The notes: a model not told the origin generated them from the letters alone. 64,000 bases of DNA from Corythucha ciliata (GCA_038030265.1 CM075943.1:29760001-29824000), one strand, 5' to 3'; positions 10,631 through 22,518 are shown, counted from the first letter of the stretch. Translations and numbers: made by a program.

Positions 10631-12289
10631 CTTTATTCCCTCGAAAAATGAAGCATTTTGATAGGTTGCACAGACTCCCCAGACGCATCGTAACGATTTG
10701 TGAAGGGGACCTTTGTTTCATGTGCCCCATTACATCCTCTTTTCTGTCAGGGAGGACGATAGGAGTTCCACGATCACCACACCACGCGACCATATCTTGT
10801 AATAAGGCGGCCAATCTTTCCGGCCATGATCGACTCCGATCCGGCCACCGGGTTCTTTCCGAGTAGCCTCTTCTTGCTTTCCTTCCGACAGGCAATCGAA
10901 ATTGTTTTTATTTGGCACAAACAGTCTTCTGTTTCTGGGTTATTGTTGAAAATGTTGACTTCTCATCTTCTTATACTCGTTCAAATCCAAGCGATAGGGA
11001 GCTGATCGAGGAAATGGTGAAGAAGTCCTGATTTTCCGACTGTACAATAACCCAGCTGGATTAAGACCGACTCAACTGGAGAACTTACGCTAAGAGACCT
11101 TCATAGAAAAAGAAAGCATTATTCTTCCTCAGTAGATCTTTTACCGTCCTGCGAACAGCTTGGCCGATTGTGGCTATCTGGGGATAGAGGTGACTAAAGC
11201 GAAATTTTATCACTTCGATGATTCCGACGAATACAACTGTGGATCGTTGTAATTCTGACGGTTATCGGAACAACACGGGGAGACGGGAACTTACATTTCA
11301 AAGCTCCTTGCTCTAGACTAGAAGTACATTAAGGTAATTTTTAGAAGTACTTTGCTTCACCCCAGAGGGACCTGGATGAGATAGGACCGACATTTATTTC
11401 CGTATTCCCTTCGGGTTAAAGTAGGTATCTCTGTCCATGTAAAAATAAAGCCTTCGAAAACTGAAAAATTCCATATTTTCCTGTACAATGGGGAACTTGC
11501 ATGAATGCCCGATTGGGGGGGGGGGGAAGTATACCAGTGAATTGGCACATGCGGACAACGATATCAACAGTAGTTGCAGCCCGATTGGTGCGTCTGGTGA
11601 TTTTTAAATAAATTTCATAGTTCTTCAGGAGGGGATGGATAGTGCGAGGGAAAAAATACGTCAAAGAGCACTTTGGAAGCATTTGAGGTAACTCTAAAAT
11701 GTTTTGTTTACAAATAACAAGAAAAATGTAAGAAAAGTTGAACCCCAGAAAACGCGTATTCCCCCCTCCCCCCTCTTCATCACACCAACCATTTCAGTGA
11801 CTGCCATTTGACGTAATCAAACCCTCACTCAAATTTTTTAAAAATTCGCCTAAAAAAAACCCTTGATTGATTTCAATGTTTAATGTGGGCAATTGTCTTG
11901 TTGAAGAGCCCTCTTCAACAAACACCGGTGATTGAAAAATGTGCAAGTTCCCCATTGTCCTTAGAAAAGGGTCTTCTAAACGCAATTAAAAAAAAGCGCT
12001 AACTCGCGGCTAAAACTGCTAATTCATGGCTCAAAAATTGAGAAAATGGTGTAATTTACGGTCTGAAGTGACATAATCGCTAATCCGCTGCTAAAATTAA
12101 GAGAAAGCGCTTGTATGCTAATGTTTGGACAAGCCCGTTGATGAAATTAATGTAAGCGTGAATAAATGGTAGGGGCCTTCGCGGTTTCCTGCTGGAACTT
12201 CCGAGCGAAACTTGAAAAAAGCGTTAAGTGATTTCTGGTTTTTGGAGGCCTTTCGTACGGGTAAAATTGAGACAATCCGCATATTCTTC
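10631..12289. other. Proposed intron; no gene recognised
   Basis: Contains the word AAAATGAAGCATTTTGATAGG at 10645, which recurs near 14102, so part of it is repeat-derived. Homopolymer G and C runs lie near 11514 and 11761. The opposing frames at 10552-10895 overlap each other and show no domain. Confidence 0.4.
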
Positions 12290-13560
12290 AAAATTAAATT
12301 TTGTGGGTTCGTCTAATTCAACTCTCAATTTACTGGGCTTTGCTATTTAAATAGCGAATGTTACAGACTTTCGCTCTTTCAAATCCCAATTTTGTGAACT
12401 TGATTCCTCACAAAACCTTCGGAGTTTTTTGCCGTATTCCAAACCAAATTTCTTGGCTTTAGCTATTTATAAAATCAGTTTCTCAGGTTCGGTTGATTCG
12501 GAAGACTAATTCAGTGAAAAAAGAGAGGCAAAAAAAAAAAAAAAAACGAATTTCAAGATTTCGCTCACTCGAAAGAATACTGGTACAACTCAAAAAAGTG
12601 ATTCTGACCATTGAGTTTGGATTAATTTAATGTTATTTAATCCCAACTGTTTAGGCCAGAAAAACTTTTTGAGTTGTATCAGTATTCTTCCGAGTGAGCG
12701 ATTTTTGCATTTTCAAACACTAATTCTGCCAGATTTGGCCCCTTCAAAATACAATTTTACGTTCAACAAATTTAACTCTTTCAAATACTCAAATTCCTGT
12801 ATTTCAAAACCAAAATTTCGTCATTTCGGCTCTAACAAACCCCACTTCTCCGATTTGCTCCTTCAAACCCAAATTTTACTGATGTTTGCAATTCTCAATT
12901 TCGGTGGTTTTGATATTTGTGAAATCAGTTCCGCAGGTTTGGCCAGTTCGAAAAATATCTCCGAAAACTAGTTTCACGAGATTTTGGCTCCTTCAAATTT
13001 TGCCGCGGATATTCACTCTGCCATGACCAAAAGTCGCAAATTTGGCTCCTTCAAACCCCAATTACACGGGTTTTCGCTATTTCAAACCTTAATTTCGCAT
13101 AATTTCATTTTTCAAAAACCAGATTTCGTGGCCTCAGTTCTTTCTTTGAATCTGTTTCGAAGATTATTTTCAAAAGTTGAAAAACAATTGTGGCTTTTCA
13201 AAACGCCAATTCACGGATCTGACTCGCTCAAACTTTCGCCAAAATTTCGAAATTTTGGCGGCCACAAACCCCAGTTTCGCTTTTTTCGAAACCAAATTTT
13301 GAGGATGCTTCAACTCTTCCTAAAACAGCTCCACAGGTTTGATAAGTTCAGAAAATTATATCGGCTTGTCTAGAAACCGAATGTCGCGATAGCGGCCCTT
13401 TCAAACCTCAATTTCGTAGTTTTTCCATAAACAAATGTCATGGATGTGGTTTCTTCGTAGCTAAACTTCATGGGTTTATATTTCATACCCCCTATGTACT
13501 TTGCTTTCACTCGTTCCAAAAACAAATTTCGTGGCTTTAGCTAATTTGGCTTGTTAGAAA
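12290..13560. repeat. Degenerate tandem array, ~35-45-bp units
   Basis: Variations of a unit like CAAATTTCGTGGCTTTAGCT followed by ATTTCAAACC recur some 25-30 times with heavy divergence. The word order (CAA-T-TTTCG, a G/T-rich word, GGCT or GCTC, then TTCAAA) is kept although no two units match closely. The open frames inside (12630-13373) have compositionally repetitive translations and are not credible proteins. Related word patterns occur at 48.47-48.85 and 57.55-57.84 kb. Confidence 0.6.
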
Positions 13561-13936
13561 AACTAATTTCAAATAAGTTGTTTGGTAACTTGTTTTTAGT
13601 CATCCTACTGTAGTATCCTACTTCCCGTCGCAAGCGCCCTTCTTTTTGTGCCAGGCGCCTCGGAAACCATTTTGACATCTGGTCACCCCACTTGAATGGA
13701 TTTCCATAGATAAAGAAATGGGCTGTTGTGGCACCAAATAGTCATATTGAAGCTACAAATACGATTTGGGTGCAGGATAGTAGTTATCTGGCCCTGGTCA
13801 GACGCTCGCTGGTTCACTCCCACCAGAAATATTTGAAGAACTCAACAAAAAACTTTTATTACCTACGGGCACTATTGTTACGCATAGATGCTACATGGTG
13901 ATCATTGGGCCGGTGCAAAACTAAAAAAAATGGTTA

Positions 13937-14437
13937 GCACTTGCCAAAGTCATATGGAAAACCAAGTCCTCAGACTCGAAGAAAAAAATGTTTTTTCTTT
14001 TGGGTTGGGATTTTTGCTCCCGTTAAGAATAAAGGCCCGTTCACAAGCTCTATGTTTACGTTCTGTGGAGTCTACGCAACCAAACAAATTTATTCCCGCG
14101 AAAAATGAAGCATTTCGATAGGTCGCATAGGCACCACACAATGAAAACATAGAGCTTGTGAACGGGCCTTAAAGAAGGAGAAAACCCGCCAAATACAAAA
14201 ATTATTATATTTATTTTCGGTTTGAAGTTGTAGCGTGATATCTATCTTGATACCATGTGTTTTTTTCAATACTTGGCTTTTGTATAATTTTTGAATTTAG
14301 CGGGTGATCTACTCTCATAGTAGAGCAGCGCAACGTATCGGGAGCAAAAATCCCAACCCACGAACCGCTTCATTTTTTTAACATACAAATAATACAAAGT
14401 TTAATGACTTGGTTGTCCATATGACTTTGGCACTTGC
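13937..14437. repeat. Foldback element interrupted by a small MITE
   Basis: Arms of roughly 100 bases: GCACTTGCCAAAGTCATATG at the left and its reverse complement ending near 14437. The inner portion GGGTTGGGATTTTTGCTCCC is mirrored by GGGAGCAAAAATCCCAACCC near 14340-14359. The 137-bp element at 14033-14169 sits inside it. Confidence 0.6.
14033..14169. mobile_element. 137-bp PIF/Harbinger-like MITE
   Basis: Perfect 25-bp terminal inverted repeats start AGGCCCGTTCACAAGC. A TAA trinucleotide flanks each side (14030-14032 and 14170-14172). A 3-bp TWA duplication with G/C-rich ends is the pattern of PIF/Harbinger MITEs. The perfect arms suggest recent movement or conversion. Confidence 0.7.
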
Positions 14438-14450
14438 TCAGCACTTGGTG

Positions 14451-14676
14451 AGGTTTGATTATTAACACATGTAAAATCAGAGGGAAGGATTCATCGCGCT
14501 TAATTGTGTTATAGTTTTATAACGGACCCATTTGTTCCAAAAGTATTCCCGCGTTATTGCGTTATTTTTAGTAGAATGGGTAAAGGGGAAGCTCATTTCA
14601 CAAAACGGCAAGAGTCCATCACTAACCGTAAGTGGACAGACTAGTCAGTTTTTTCTTTTTATCCCCCCCCCCCCCC
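14451..14676. other. Spacer, C homopolymer at the right edge
   Basis: AT-rich spacer ending in a C tract (14663-14676) directly against the next MITE. Confidence 0.4.
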
Positions 14677-15184
14677 AATGAGGAAGCTTCACATTTTCCA
14701 AAAAAAAATTTTTTCGATGAGGCATATCAATCCTTCCATGTAAATAAATAAATAAATATTTAAAACCCTTCAGAAATATTTTTATTTCTTAACAAAAGTT
14801 GGCATATTTGAAATCCCGCCAAAACGAACACTTTCCGCAACGTAATATCCCATGTATACTCTGTCCTTTTCATGCCTCTCTAAATAGCTCATCTGCTCAT
14901 CCTCCATAATTTTATTATTAGATAGCTCTAGTAGAAAATAAGGCAAGGAAACACAACAAACCGCTCTCCGACAGCTACGTTACGGGCGAATTTTTGTCGG
15001 AAGGCGCATATGACACAAACATGCTAGCTGGCGTGTTTGAAATGACTTAAAACTTCGAAAATCGCGTATTAATTAACTGCTGGATTATTTTACGAACGGA
15101 TCACGATTTATGCTCTATTTCAGCGTAAATAAACCTTAAAAAATAGATTTATGAATAAGTTCTGACCCATGAAACTTCCTCATT
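14677..15184 (+). mobile_element. 508-bp MITE, family A, copy 1
   Basis: Terminal inverted repeats of about 15 bp: AATGAGGAAG(C/T)TTCA at the left and TGAAACTTCCTCATT at the right. Three more copies are in the window (27065-32804 split, 40841-41350, 59591-60096), all 506-510 bp when intact. No coding content. I could not find a convincing target-site duplication at any copy. Confidence 0.8.
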
Positions 15185-15234
15185 ACCGGAAATTGATATT
15201 GTGGGATTTAGTCCTCTTTGCTCAGCATCTAATC

Positions 15235-15366
15235 AATCACCATTATCCTTCAATCTTCAATCCTCTCTCACTCAACTATCGTCCTTGAATCGTCAATCAT
15301 CCTTGAATCATCAAGTCTCCTTCAATCATGAATCCTTCTTCAATCATTAATCCTCCTTCAATCATT
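15235..15366. repeat. Minisatellite with CAATCxTCCTT-like units
   Basis: About eight 14-18-bp units resembling AATCCTCCTTCAATCAT in tandem, with small variations in length. Confidence 0.7.
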
Positions 15367-15935
15367 GGTTGTGGACTCATAATTCTGTTTCATGAGCTAA
15401 ACATTGGCTTATTAAGGTCAATACAGATTATTCGGACGTGTCGTGGGAGCACGCTGCCCCACGTGTGATATAAAAGTCCAACATAGGCTTTTGTATGTTA
15501 ACGTTCACATTGCTTGGACACATCATCCCATGATTCCCCACGTCACGTCAGAGCAATGTGAACACAAACCAACAAAAAATGCTTTTTGTTTGAAAAAATC
15601 AAAATGTATTTTTTGATTTTTTTGTTTCTTTAATAATCCCCCCCCCCCCCCAAGTTGATAGGTAATGCGAAAAATATCGTTCACAACTCTGGAAAAGTGG
15701 AACTTCACCCGACTCGTTGACGTAAAGCTCACGAGGCACCAGCCGAGCTTTACGTCAACTCGGCTGGCGCCTCGTGAGCTTACAACTCGCGGGTAAAGTT
15801 CCACTTTCCTCTTTCTTTGTGAAATGTACTACATATGTAGGAATGAGTACGCACGAGTAGTCTGTATTGACCTTTATGCTGGACTGCGGAATAATCATTC
15901 CCGTTTTTTTTTTTTGTTTTTTTCCTGTTTTACAG
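15367..15935. other. End of proposed intron before the homeobox exons
   Basis: Contains a local inverted duplication at 15715-15785 (the words GACGTAAAGCTCACGAGGC and GAGCTTTACGTCAACTCGGC) and a C tract near 15640. The last 35 bases are a strong polypyrimidine tract leading to the AG at 15934-15935. Confidence 0.5.
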
Positions 15936-17844
15936 ATGGGCCGAAATGCAAGAGAACAGCATAGCGATGGTGTCATATCCGGATAACGTAGTCAGCAGTC
16001 AAGCGGCCGGTAACATTTCTCAAGACCAGGCTGTGTTCGAAGCGGACAAACGCGCTGTATATAAGTAATATTAATTTGTATTCGCCACTTCTGCACCCAG
16101 TGTTTAATTTAGTTTAATCCTTTATCGATTTCCGACTGTTGCAGGCATCCTCTTTTTCCTTTGTTAGCCCTATTATTTGAAAGATGTGAACAAGCGACTC
16201 AGTTGGCTGAAACGCCCAACTCAGAAAGTTTTAACATGGACATTCAAGCTTTCGTACAGCACCAGGAGAGAGACCGGAAGCCTTTTCTAGTCAATGACGC
16301 TGAAATAGACGGACTGGTACGTTCCTAACTTGATGGAATGTTAACTGTATGGTAATGAAGAGTATTATCTTTTGAAGATGATCAAGGCAATTCAAGTATT
16401 GAGGATTCATCTCCTTGAGCTTGAGAAGGTCCAGGAGCTATGCAAAGACTTTTGCAACCGCTATATCACCGCTTTGAAAGGAAAAATGCAGAGTGAAAAT
16501 TTACTAAGATCGGATTACGCTGCGGGATACTTAGAAAATAATAACAACAATAGCAGCCACAGTAGCGATAGCAACAGCCCTACCGTTTTCACCCCCCATT
16601 CTCCTCATAATCTCCAGGTAGACTCTCTTTGGAGTTGATTATATTATCTTGTTGACTTGTCTTGCCATGTCTCTCAATCTAATTTCATCTGAGAAAAGAG
16701 TGTGATTCTATGTGATTAGTTGTGATAGGTTTCTCCTGTGGGCTGGAGTGGACTCGTAGCGGGGGGCGGAGGCTTGGGCGATGCAGGAGCGCCTCAACAG
16801 CACAATCAACAACCTCCCGTTCCGGCGCCGCTACTTAAATCTCCTGTGTCGCCCGCCTGCCCGCCCTCGCCAACGGCAATCCACGGCAGTACTCCTCTTT
16901 CTCAAATAGGCGCCAACCCCTGTCCACCGCCACAGGATAACTCAATACTTCAAGGTCGTTGCTATTAGTGTAACCATTTTTACACTATCGCGTTTAAATG
17001 TTGATACTCGTATAGGTTCCTTGAGTGCAAACAGCGGCGGATCTTGCGACGAAGATGATGACCCTCTAGGGACGCGCAAGAAACAAAAAAGAGGAGTTTT
17101 GCCAAAACAGGCCACAAGTATAATGCGTTCCTGGCTATTCCAGCACTTGGTCGTACGTATATTGTTTTTTTTTTATTCACGTACAAAACCAGTAAAATTT
17201 CCCTGCACCACCCGGGCTAAATTATGGAATCTATTACAGCACCCATACCCCACAGAGGACGAAAAAAGGCAAATCGCCGCACAGACTGATTTGACTCTTC
17301 TTCAGGTCAACAATTGGTTTATAAACGCCCGCAGGAGAATCCTGCAGCCCATGTTGGACGCTTCAGCTCCTTCAGAAAATGTTGGTAAGGAGGGTTTAAT
17401 TTTACGTTTTGGTACGAATAAAAGTTCTATAGAAGAGTTTTACTTCACCACCATCCATGGTTGCTAGATTTTGAACTACGAAGCCTGGTGGCCCGCGCAG
17501 AAAATTACTTGTTCTATGTATAATCAGTTTTTTTTTTTTTTTTTTTACAGGTGGGAATTCTTCTCTTTTGAAACAAAGCAGCAACGGGTCTAAAAGAGCC
17601 AAATCCTGCAATGGAGCCAAAGCCACTTCTCCGCGCTTCTGGACAGACAGCCGTGCCTCTTCCATGGACAACACCCAGGGTACGAACTTCGTCATTTCTT
17701 TCATTTGAAAAAAATAATGGTCCAATAAATTGAAATTCTCCAGAAGGTAGTTGCGACGAATGGGAAAGCAGCTGTGAAGCAGAAGGAAGTGATACAACAA
17801 CCCCTGGTGCTTTTCAAAATAGTGAAGAGGAATCTCAGCCTTGA
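15936..17844 (+). CDS. PKNOX: PREP/PKNOX-type TALE homeobox transcription factor (8 coding exons)
   Basis: Exons: 15936-16064, 16145-16316, 16378-16617, 16729-16954, 17016-17152, 17240-17384, 17551-17679, 17744-17844, all with GT-AG borders and consistent phases. From the in-frame ATG at 15946 the product is 422 aa. Residues ~34-60 ([20 protein letters not shown]) are the first MEINOX block and ~92-140 ([26 protein letters not shown]) the second; these bind PBC partners such as Extradenticle. A TALE homeodomain spans ~271-333 with [16 protein letters not shown] and WFINARRR. The wording is PREP-like ([13 protein letters not shown]), not Meis. The homeodomain is split by the 87-bp intron, leaving LV where vertebrate PREP has IG. 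Expected role: nuclear cofactor modulating Hox/PBC targets. A D/E-rich tail ends the protein. Confidence 0.93.
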
Positions 17845-20202
17845 CCAGAATAGGTCCCTCTTTTATTTTAATTTTTATAGTTGCAGCGAGATACGTTATT
17901 GCTTTTTTTCAATTTATTGAAGAGCCATTATCTTCAAGAATAAAAATGGGTCTTTGTTTGATTCGCTGTTTTTACTTGCTTCGGAAAGCTGGTATGTACA
18001 GTAAATTGAAGGCTGATTGTATTTTAGTCTTCCTAATTTTTGTTTTCAATAAAGCGCGTTGGTTTAATTACGAATAACTGGTGAATGAAGGCTTTAAAAT
18101 TGATTCGTGTTTATTTTCTCATGTGGCAATCTTGTATCATTTCTAGTCCGTAATATAAAATTTCGCTTTGATTTGCTCAAATTGTATTTTATTTTTTTAT
18201 AGTTGAAATATCAATAATTTTGTGAAATTGATAGTATAATCGTAGCAAGACTAGTGAAAGGCGAGATATTTCACGTTAGACTTAGTCGAAAAGATAATGA
18301 GTGAATGCCGTGGCATTAATTTTAACCCTAATCTCTATTTTTCATGACTGCGTATGCTTCACTGATCCAACATTTGCACAGCATTCATGGCCCGTAAAGA
18401 TGGTATCGAATGCCGAATGATTATTCTGTGCAAAATGTTTTTGGGAAGGCAAAGTAATAGCGTTCGATCTGCTTTTAGAATCATTCTGCCTTGTCAGTTC
18501 GGTGGCAATAAAATTATTTGTGCAATGACAGTGCCACGTAAAAATTTCAGAAACATTTCTTCCTTCTCTCTTTCTATTATTGTCTATTCTAATTATTTAT
18601 AGAACTACTTTTACTCCTTATTGTATAGTACTCCACGTTGTAGACGAGTGTTTTTAGGACATTTTTAATTACATTACTCTACTATTCCGGCCTTGATTGA
18701 GGTTAAAAGAAGCTTTATAACGATTGAGAAAAAGAAATATTTTGTAAATTATCGATTTAAATTTTTTCTACAAGTTGAATATATGTCCAATGGACAGTTG
18801 GTTAATGAGAATACCAGGTTTGATCGGTGTCATGCGATAAACTGCTGCTCTTCAAGTGCAGCACTCCTTATTTTTTCGGTCTAGAAGCTAATGTGTGTAG
18901 ACGATGAACTGATTTTTTTCCGTTTGGCTCGGATTTTAAATTCGTGATTTTGTTCTCTGTGGTCAAAGTGATGATACTGCTTCCAAAAGTCTATTCAGTT
19001 TCACCGGCTTTATTGTTTGTTTAGCCGTCTTTTTATGCCTCACTTGTAAGCTAACATAACGCTTCCAACGAAAGCTTTTAAAACATTTCCAGCATCGGTA
19101 TCAAAACCACGATAACATAATTATAAACGCATTCCAGTCGCTTTCATTTTATTATAGTAATTTGTTTTCCGTGTATTTTTAAGAAGACAAATTAAAACTT
19201 TTATTATTTACAATATTTTTTTGCGAAGGAAACCTGATTCATTCATTTATTATAGGAACCGTTTTATCCACTCGGGTCGGGCAGAGGCGATTGCCCATTA
19301 CCTTTCAGGAAGATGTCACATGCGACTATAAACCTAGTTTTGGGCTAATGTTGGGGCTATTTTGCGGAGAAAAGCCTCCAAACTCAATTGAGATATTTTT
19401 TCAGTAAAATACGAGCCTATACGGCGATCAGCCCAATAATCTGATTATCTTATCGAAAATGTACAGAGAAGAGGGGGAATCCATTTGATGGCGTATAGTT
19501 TTAAGCTTAAAATTACTTCCATCCAGAGAACCAAATCTACCGGCAGGGTCATTCATCGGCATAGGCCACTCTGCCTGCACTGGGCCTTGAGCCCAGTCTC
19601 CTGGGTCAACGCCCCGGATGCATCTTAGCCCTCCAGGCAACACGGATTATCCCCGAAATAACCCAATTTGAATTCAAATACTGGGCTGAATGGAATGTTC
19701 AGTAAAACCGTCCATAAAATATTGCATAATTATTAGTCTTCTGGTAGGATATAACAAAAATATAGATACTCGAAAATGGGGCCAATTCGCCGTTTTAGAA
19801 ACTTTTTGGTTCTAAATGATTATAAGAAGAGCACTGAACAATTTAAAAATCACAATAATTTAAAAACATACCCTGCCTCCCTCCACACCTTCATAATCAT
19901 TTTCCACTCGTGTGGAAAATGTCGGTTTAGAAAAAAATAATCGTTCGGTTTATTTGTATGAAAATTAACGCATTACCAACTAAAAGTTTGGCGAATAAAA
20001 AACGTGTTGTTCTCTACTCACGCCTGCGTTTATTTATCCGCCAGTTGTTCTCATTTTCTTGAACTTAATAGCGAATTATTATAGCACTACATTTGGAGCA
20101 TTGAGTTGTTTATCTGGGCTTGATTCTGACGTCTGCCCAGTGCTCAGAGGATTCATTGTGCATGAACCGTCCCTTTATCCAATTACCTAAAGGGGGGGGG
20201 GG
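17845..20202 (+). other. PREP/PKNOX 3' UTR, then AT-rich intergenic DNA
   Basis: The stop is followed by ~200 bases and an AATAAA at 18049-18054, a plausible poly(A) signal. Beyond it I see no gene. A G/C-richer patch at 19460-19650 has short frames without motifs. A G tract closes the stretch near 20192-20204. Confidence 0.5.
18049..18054 (+). terminator. Candidate poly(A) signal of PREP/PKNOX
   Basis: AATAAA about 205 bases after the stop codon, followed by GT/T-rich sequence. It is the first canonical hexamer after the stop on this strand that has such a downstream context. Confidence 0.5.
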
Positions 20203-20496
20203 GGTTTCCTCGATCCCTTCCCAGTCACCCTCGCCTAAACTTCGCACATAAATTTTGGCTCCATTTCTGCATCAATATTCGATTTCAACGTCTAATTTTA
20301 ATCTTCAGGAAGTTCTTCAGTGACGTTAAATCTTGCTTTTCCAGATTTCATCATTTGAAAAGGCAAGATTTAACGTCACTGTAGAACTTCCTGAAGATTA
20401 AAATTAGACGTTGAAATCGAATATTGGTGCAGAAATGGAGCCAACATTTATGTGCGAAGTTTAGGCGAGGGCCACTGGGAAGGGGTCGAGGAAACC
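20203..20496. repeat. Near-perfect hairpin, ~140-bp stem
   Basis: The left arm starts GGTTTCCTCGATCCCTTCCC and the right arm ends GGGAAGGGGTCGAGGAAACC. The stem is continuous with few mismatches around a loop of about 15 bases near 20350. It ends ~250 bases upstream of the UGT start codon. No coding content; a long-stem MITE is likely. Confidence 0.75.
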
Positions 20497-20749
20497 CGCC
20501 TGAAACCCCGCCTTAACCAACAACGACCTCCAAACATTGGACGCAATTTTGCATTGAGGGGGCGTAATCGCAAACTGAGTCATTATACGCGTTTAATACA
20601 CTACCATGGTAGCAATTACAATTATCTTTTCGGATTGATCAATTAGCCTGGTTTTCGCCACGCGAGTCAGTGCTCATTAAATCTTAGTAATATACGAAGT
20701 TTAACGAACAAACGTTATACCTCAAAGTTATGAAAATCCTCTATTCGCT

Positions 20750-22518
20750 ATGAAATTTCTTAGAGATTTTCTCCTCATACTCGCCCTTGCTCTAGGATAT
20801 TCATCAGCTATGCGCATCTTAGCCTATTTCCCCGTTATTGCACGAAGCCATCATCAGGTGTTCCAGGCGCTCATCCAGGCATTGGCTAAGCGAGGTCATC
20901 AAATCACTTACATCAGTCCGTTTCCACTGGAAGAAGAATCGTTAAATGTCACCGAAATTCAAATTCGAGTTGATGTGTTCTCTAAGAAATATTTAGGTGA
21001 GAATATTGCATTTATTTTTTTAAATGATTCTCTAAAATGTCTTTCTTTTGATGTGGAAGAGTCTATGAAGGATTGCCCATTCTACTTGCCGCGCTCAGTA
21101 AAAAACGCCTACTTATTCAGTCAAGCATCTATTCTCTTCACTGAATTTTTCTGTAGTTCTGAGGAAATTAAGACATTTTTTGCTTTGGAAGCTTCCTACG
21201 ATGTGGTCCTTCATTCAGCCTTTCTGGCTCAAGAACACGCTCTTCCACTCATCCATAGATTCAATTCTCTTGGCGTGGCTCTATCATCAATTGCCGATGT
21301 CTCATGGGTGAATGAAATATCGGGATTGTCTGACAACCCGTCGTCAATGATAGATTTCCATACGACGACGTTGACCGATCGAATGAACTTTTTCGAAAGA
21401 TTATTAGCAACGACACACTTAATGGCCACACTACTCATTAACCACTACACTTTGTACAGAGTGCAGGGGATGGTCGAGAAGTGTTTCAAGTACGAAGGGT
21501 GGGAGAGTCGACCCTCTTTGTATCGTCTCGCCCAAGACCAGGTACTTATTTTGACTCCATCTCATCATGCTGTGGGCTACGCGTATCCGAGGGCCCCTCA
21601 CGTAAAGGAAATATCAGGGATTCACATTAGGACACCGAGACCTCTTCCTGAAGTGAGAAATGTGCACTAAATCATTGAATAAACCCATAGCATTTTGCTA
21701 CTTCAAGATTTTGGAGAAATTCATCAAAGACACGAACAATGGGTTCATCTACTTCAGTATGGGAACATTTGCGCAAACGTCATCGAATGAGTTCGCACGG
21801 TTGAAATATACGTTATTGAAGGTCCTTAATCGAAGAAAAGAAAAAGTGTTGTTCAAATGGAACGTCGCTAATTCTTCCACTTTTGGAAACACTTTCATTT
21901 CGAAATGGTTCCCTCAGCAGGACCTACTAGGTATGCCACTAAATGAATTAAAACAAAATTTACCCACGGCTACCCAAAATTCACATTCAACAGCTGATAG
22001 ACGCATTAAATTGTTCATCACTCATTCGGGGTTCCAAAGTATCACAGAAGCCGTTCATCATGGCGTTCCTGTCGTGTCCATACCGGTGTTTTCTGATCAA
22101 TACAAAAATGCGAAGATGGCGGAGTCTGCAGGCTTTGGACTTATTCTCGAACGACACAATGTAACGGAAAATTCGGTCCAGTGGGCTGTCAACGAAGTGT
22201 TGAATTATAAAAAGTGAGTAAACCAAAAATGCCCTAGTAGCATTGGAGTAAAAGTTTATTACTGTATAAATCTTAATGCTTAGGTACAAGCAGGAAGCCA
22301 AACGACGATCTAATATTTTTAGAGATCGTCCTATTAAACCTTTGGATGAAGCGGTGTTTTGGGTCGAATACGTCCACAAATACGGACGTGTTCTACAACC
22401 AGCGTCAGTCCATTTGTCCTTGTTTGAGCTTCATCAGACTGATATATACGCCTTTTTAGGAATCGCAATAATTGGATTGATTTTGTTTGTTAAAATAACT
22501 AGAAGAATAAGGAAGTAA
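20750..22518 (+). CDS. UDP-glycosyltransferase (UGT), 4 coding exons
   Basis: Transfers sugar from a UDP-sugar to small lipophilic acceptors, typically in the ER lumen. Exons: 20750-21652, 21708-21930, 21994-22213, 22284-22518, giving 526 aa (family ~500-530). Residues 1-20 are a signal peptide. ARSHHQVFQAL (31-41) contains the usual catalytic His position. FIYFSMGT (~314-321) begins the UDP-sugar domain, WFPQQDLL follows, and FITHSGFQSITEA to FSDQ (383-411) fits the UGT signature exactly. A hydrophobic segment (~501-519) and a basic tail (KITRRIRK) form the membrane anchor. The 63-bp intron 21931-21993 has no stop and a length divisible by 3; removing it restores LLADRRIKLF, matching the family spacing. 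Insects use these enzymes in detoxification and pigment or hormone conjugation; the substrate is unknown. Confidence 0.92.

Noticed and set aside
12630..13373. Frames of 113 and 129 codons
   Set aside because: They arise from the degenerate tandem array; the translations repeat short F/N/K/S-rich words and have no domain.
21660..22217. A separate second UGT gene starting at the downstream frame
   Set aside because: It lacks the N-terminal half and signal peptide and joins the upstream exon over a 55-bp GT-AG intron in the correct phase.
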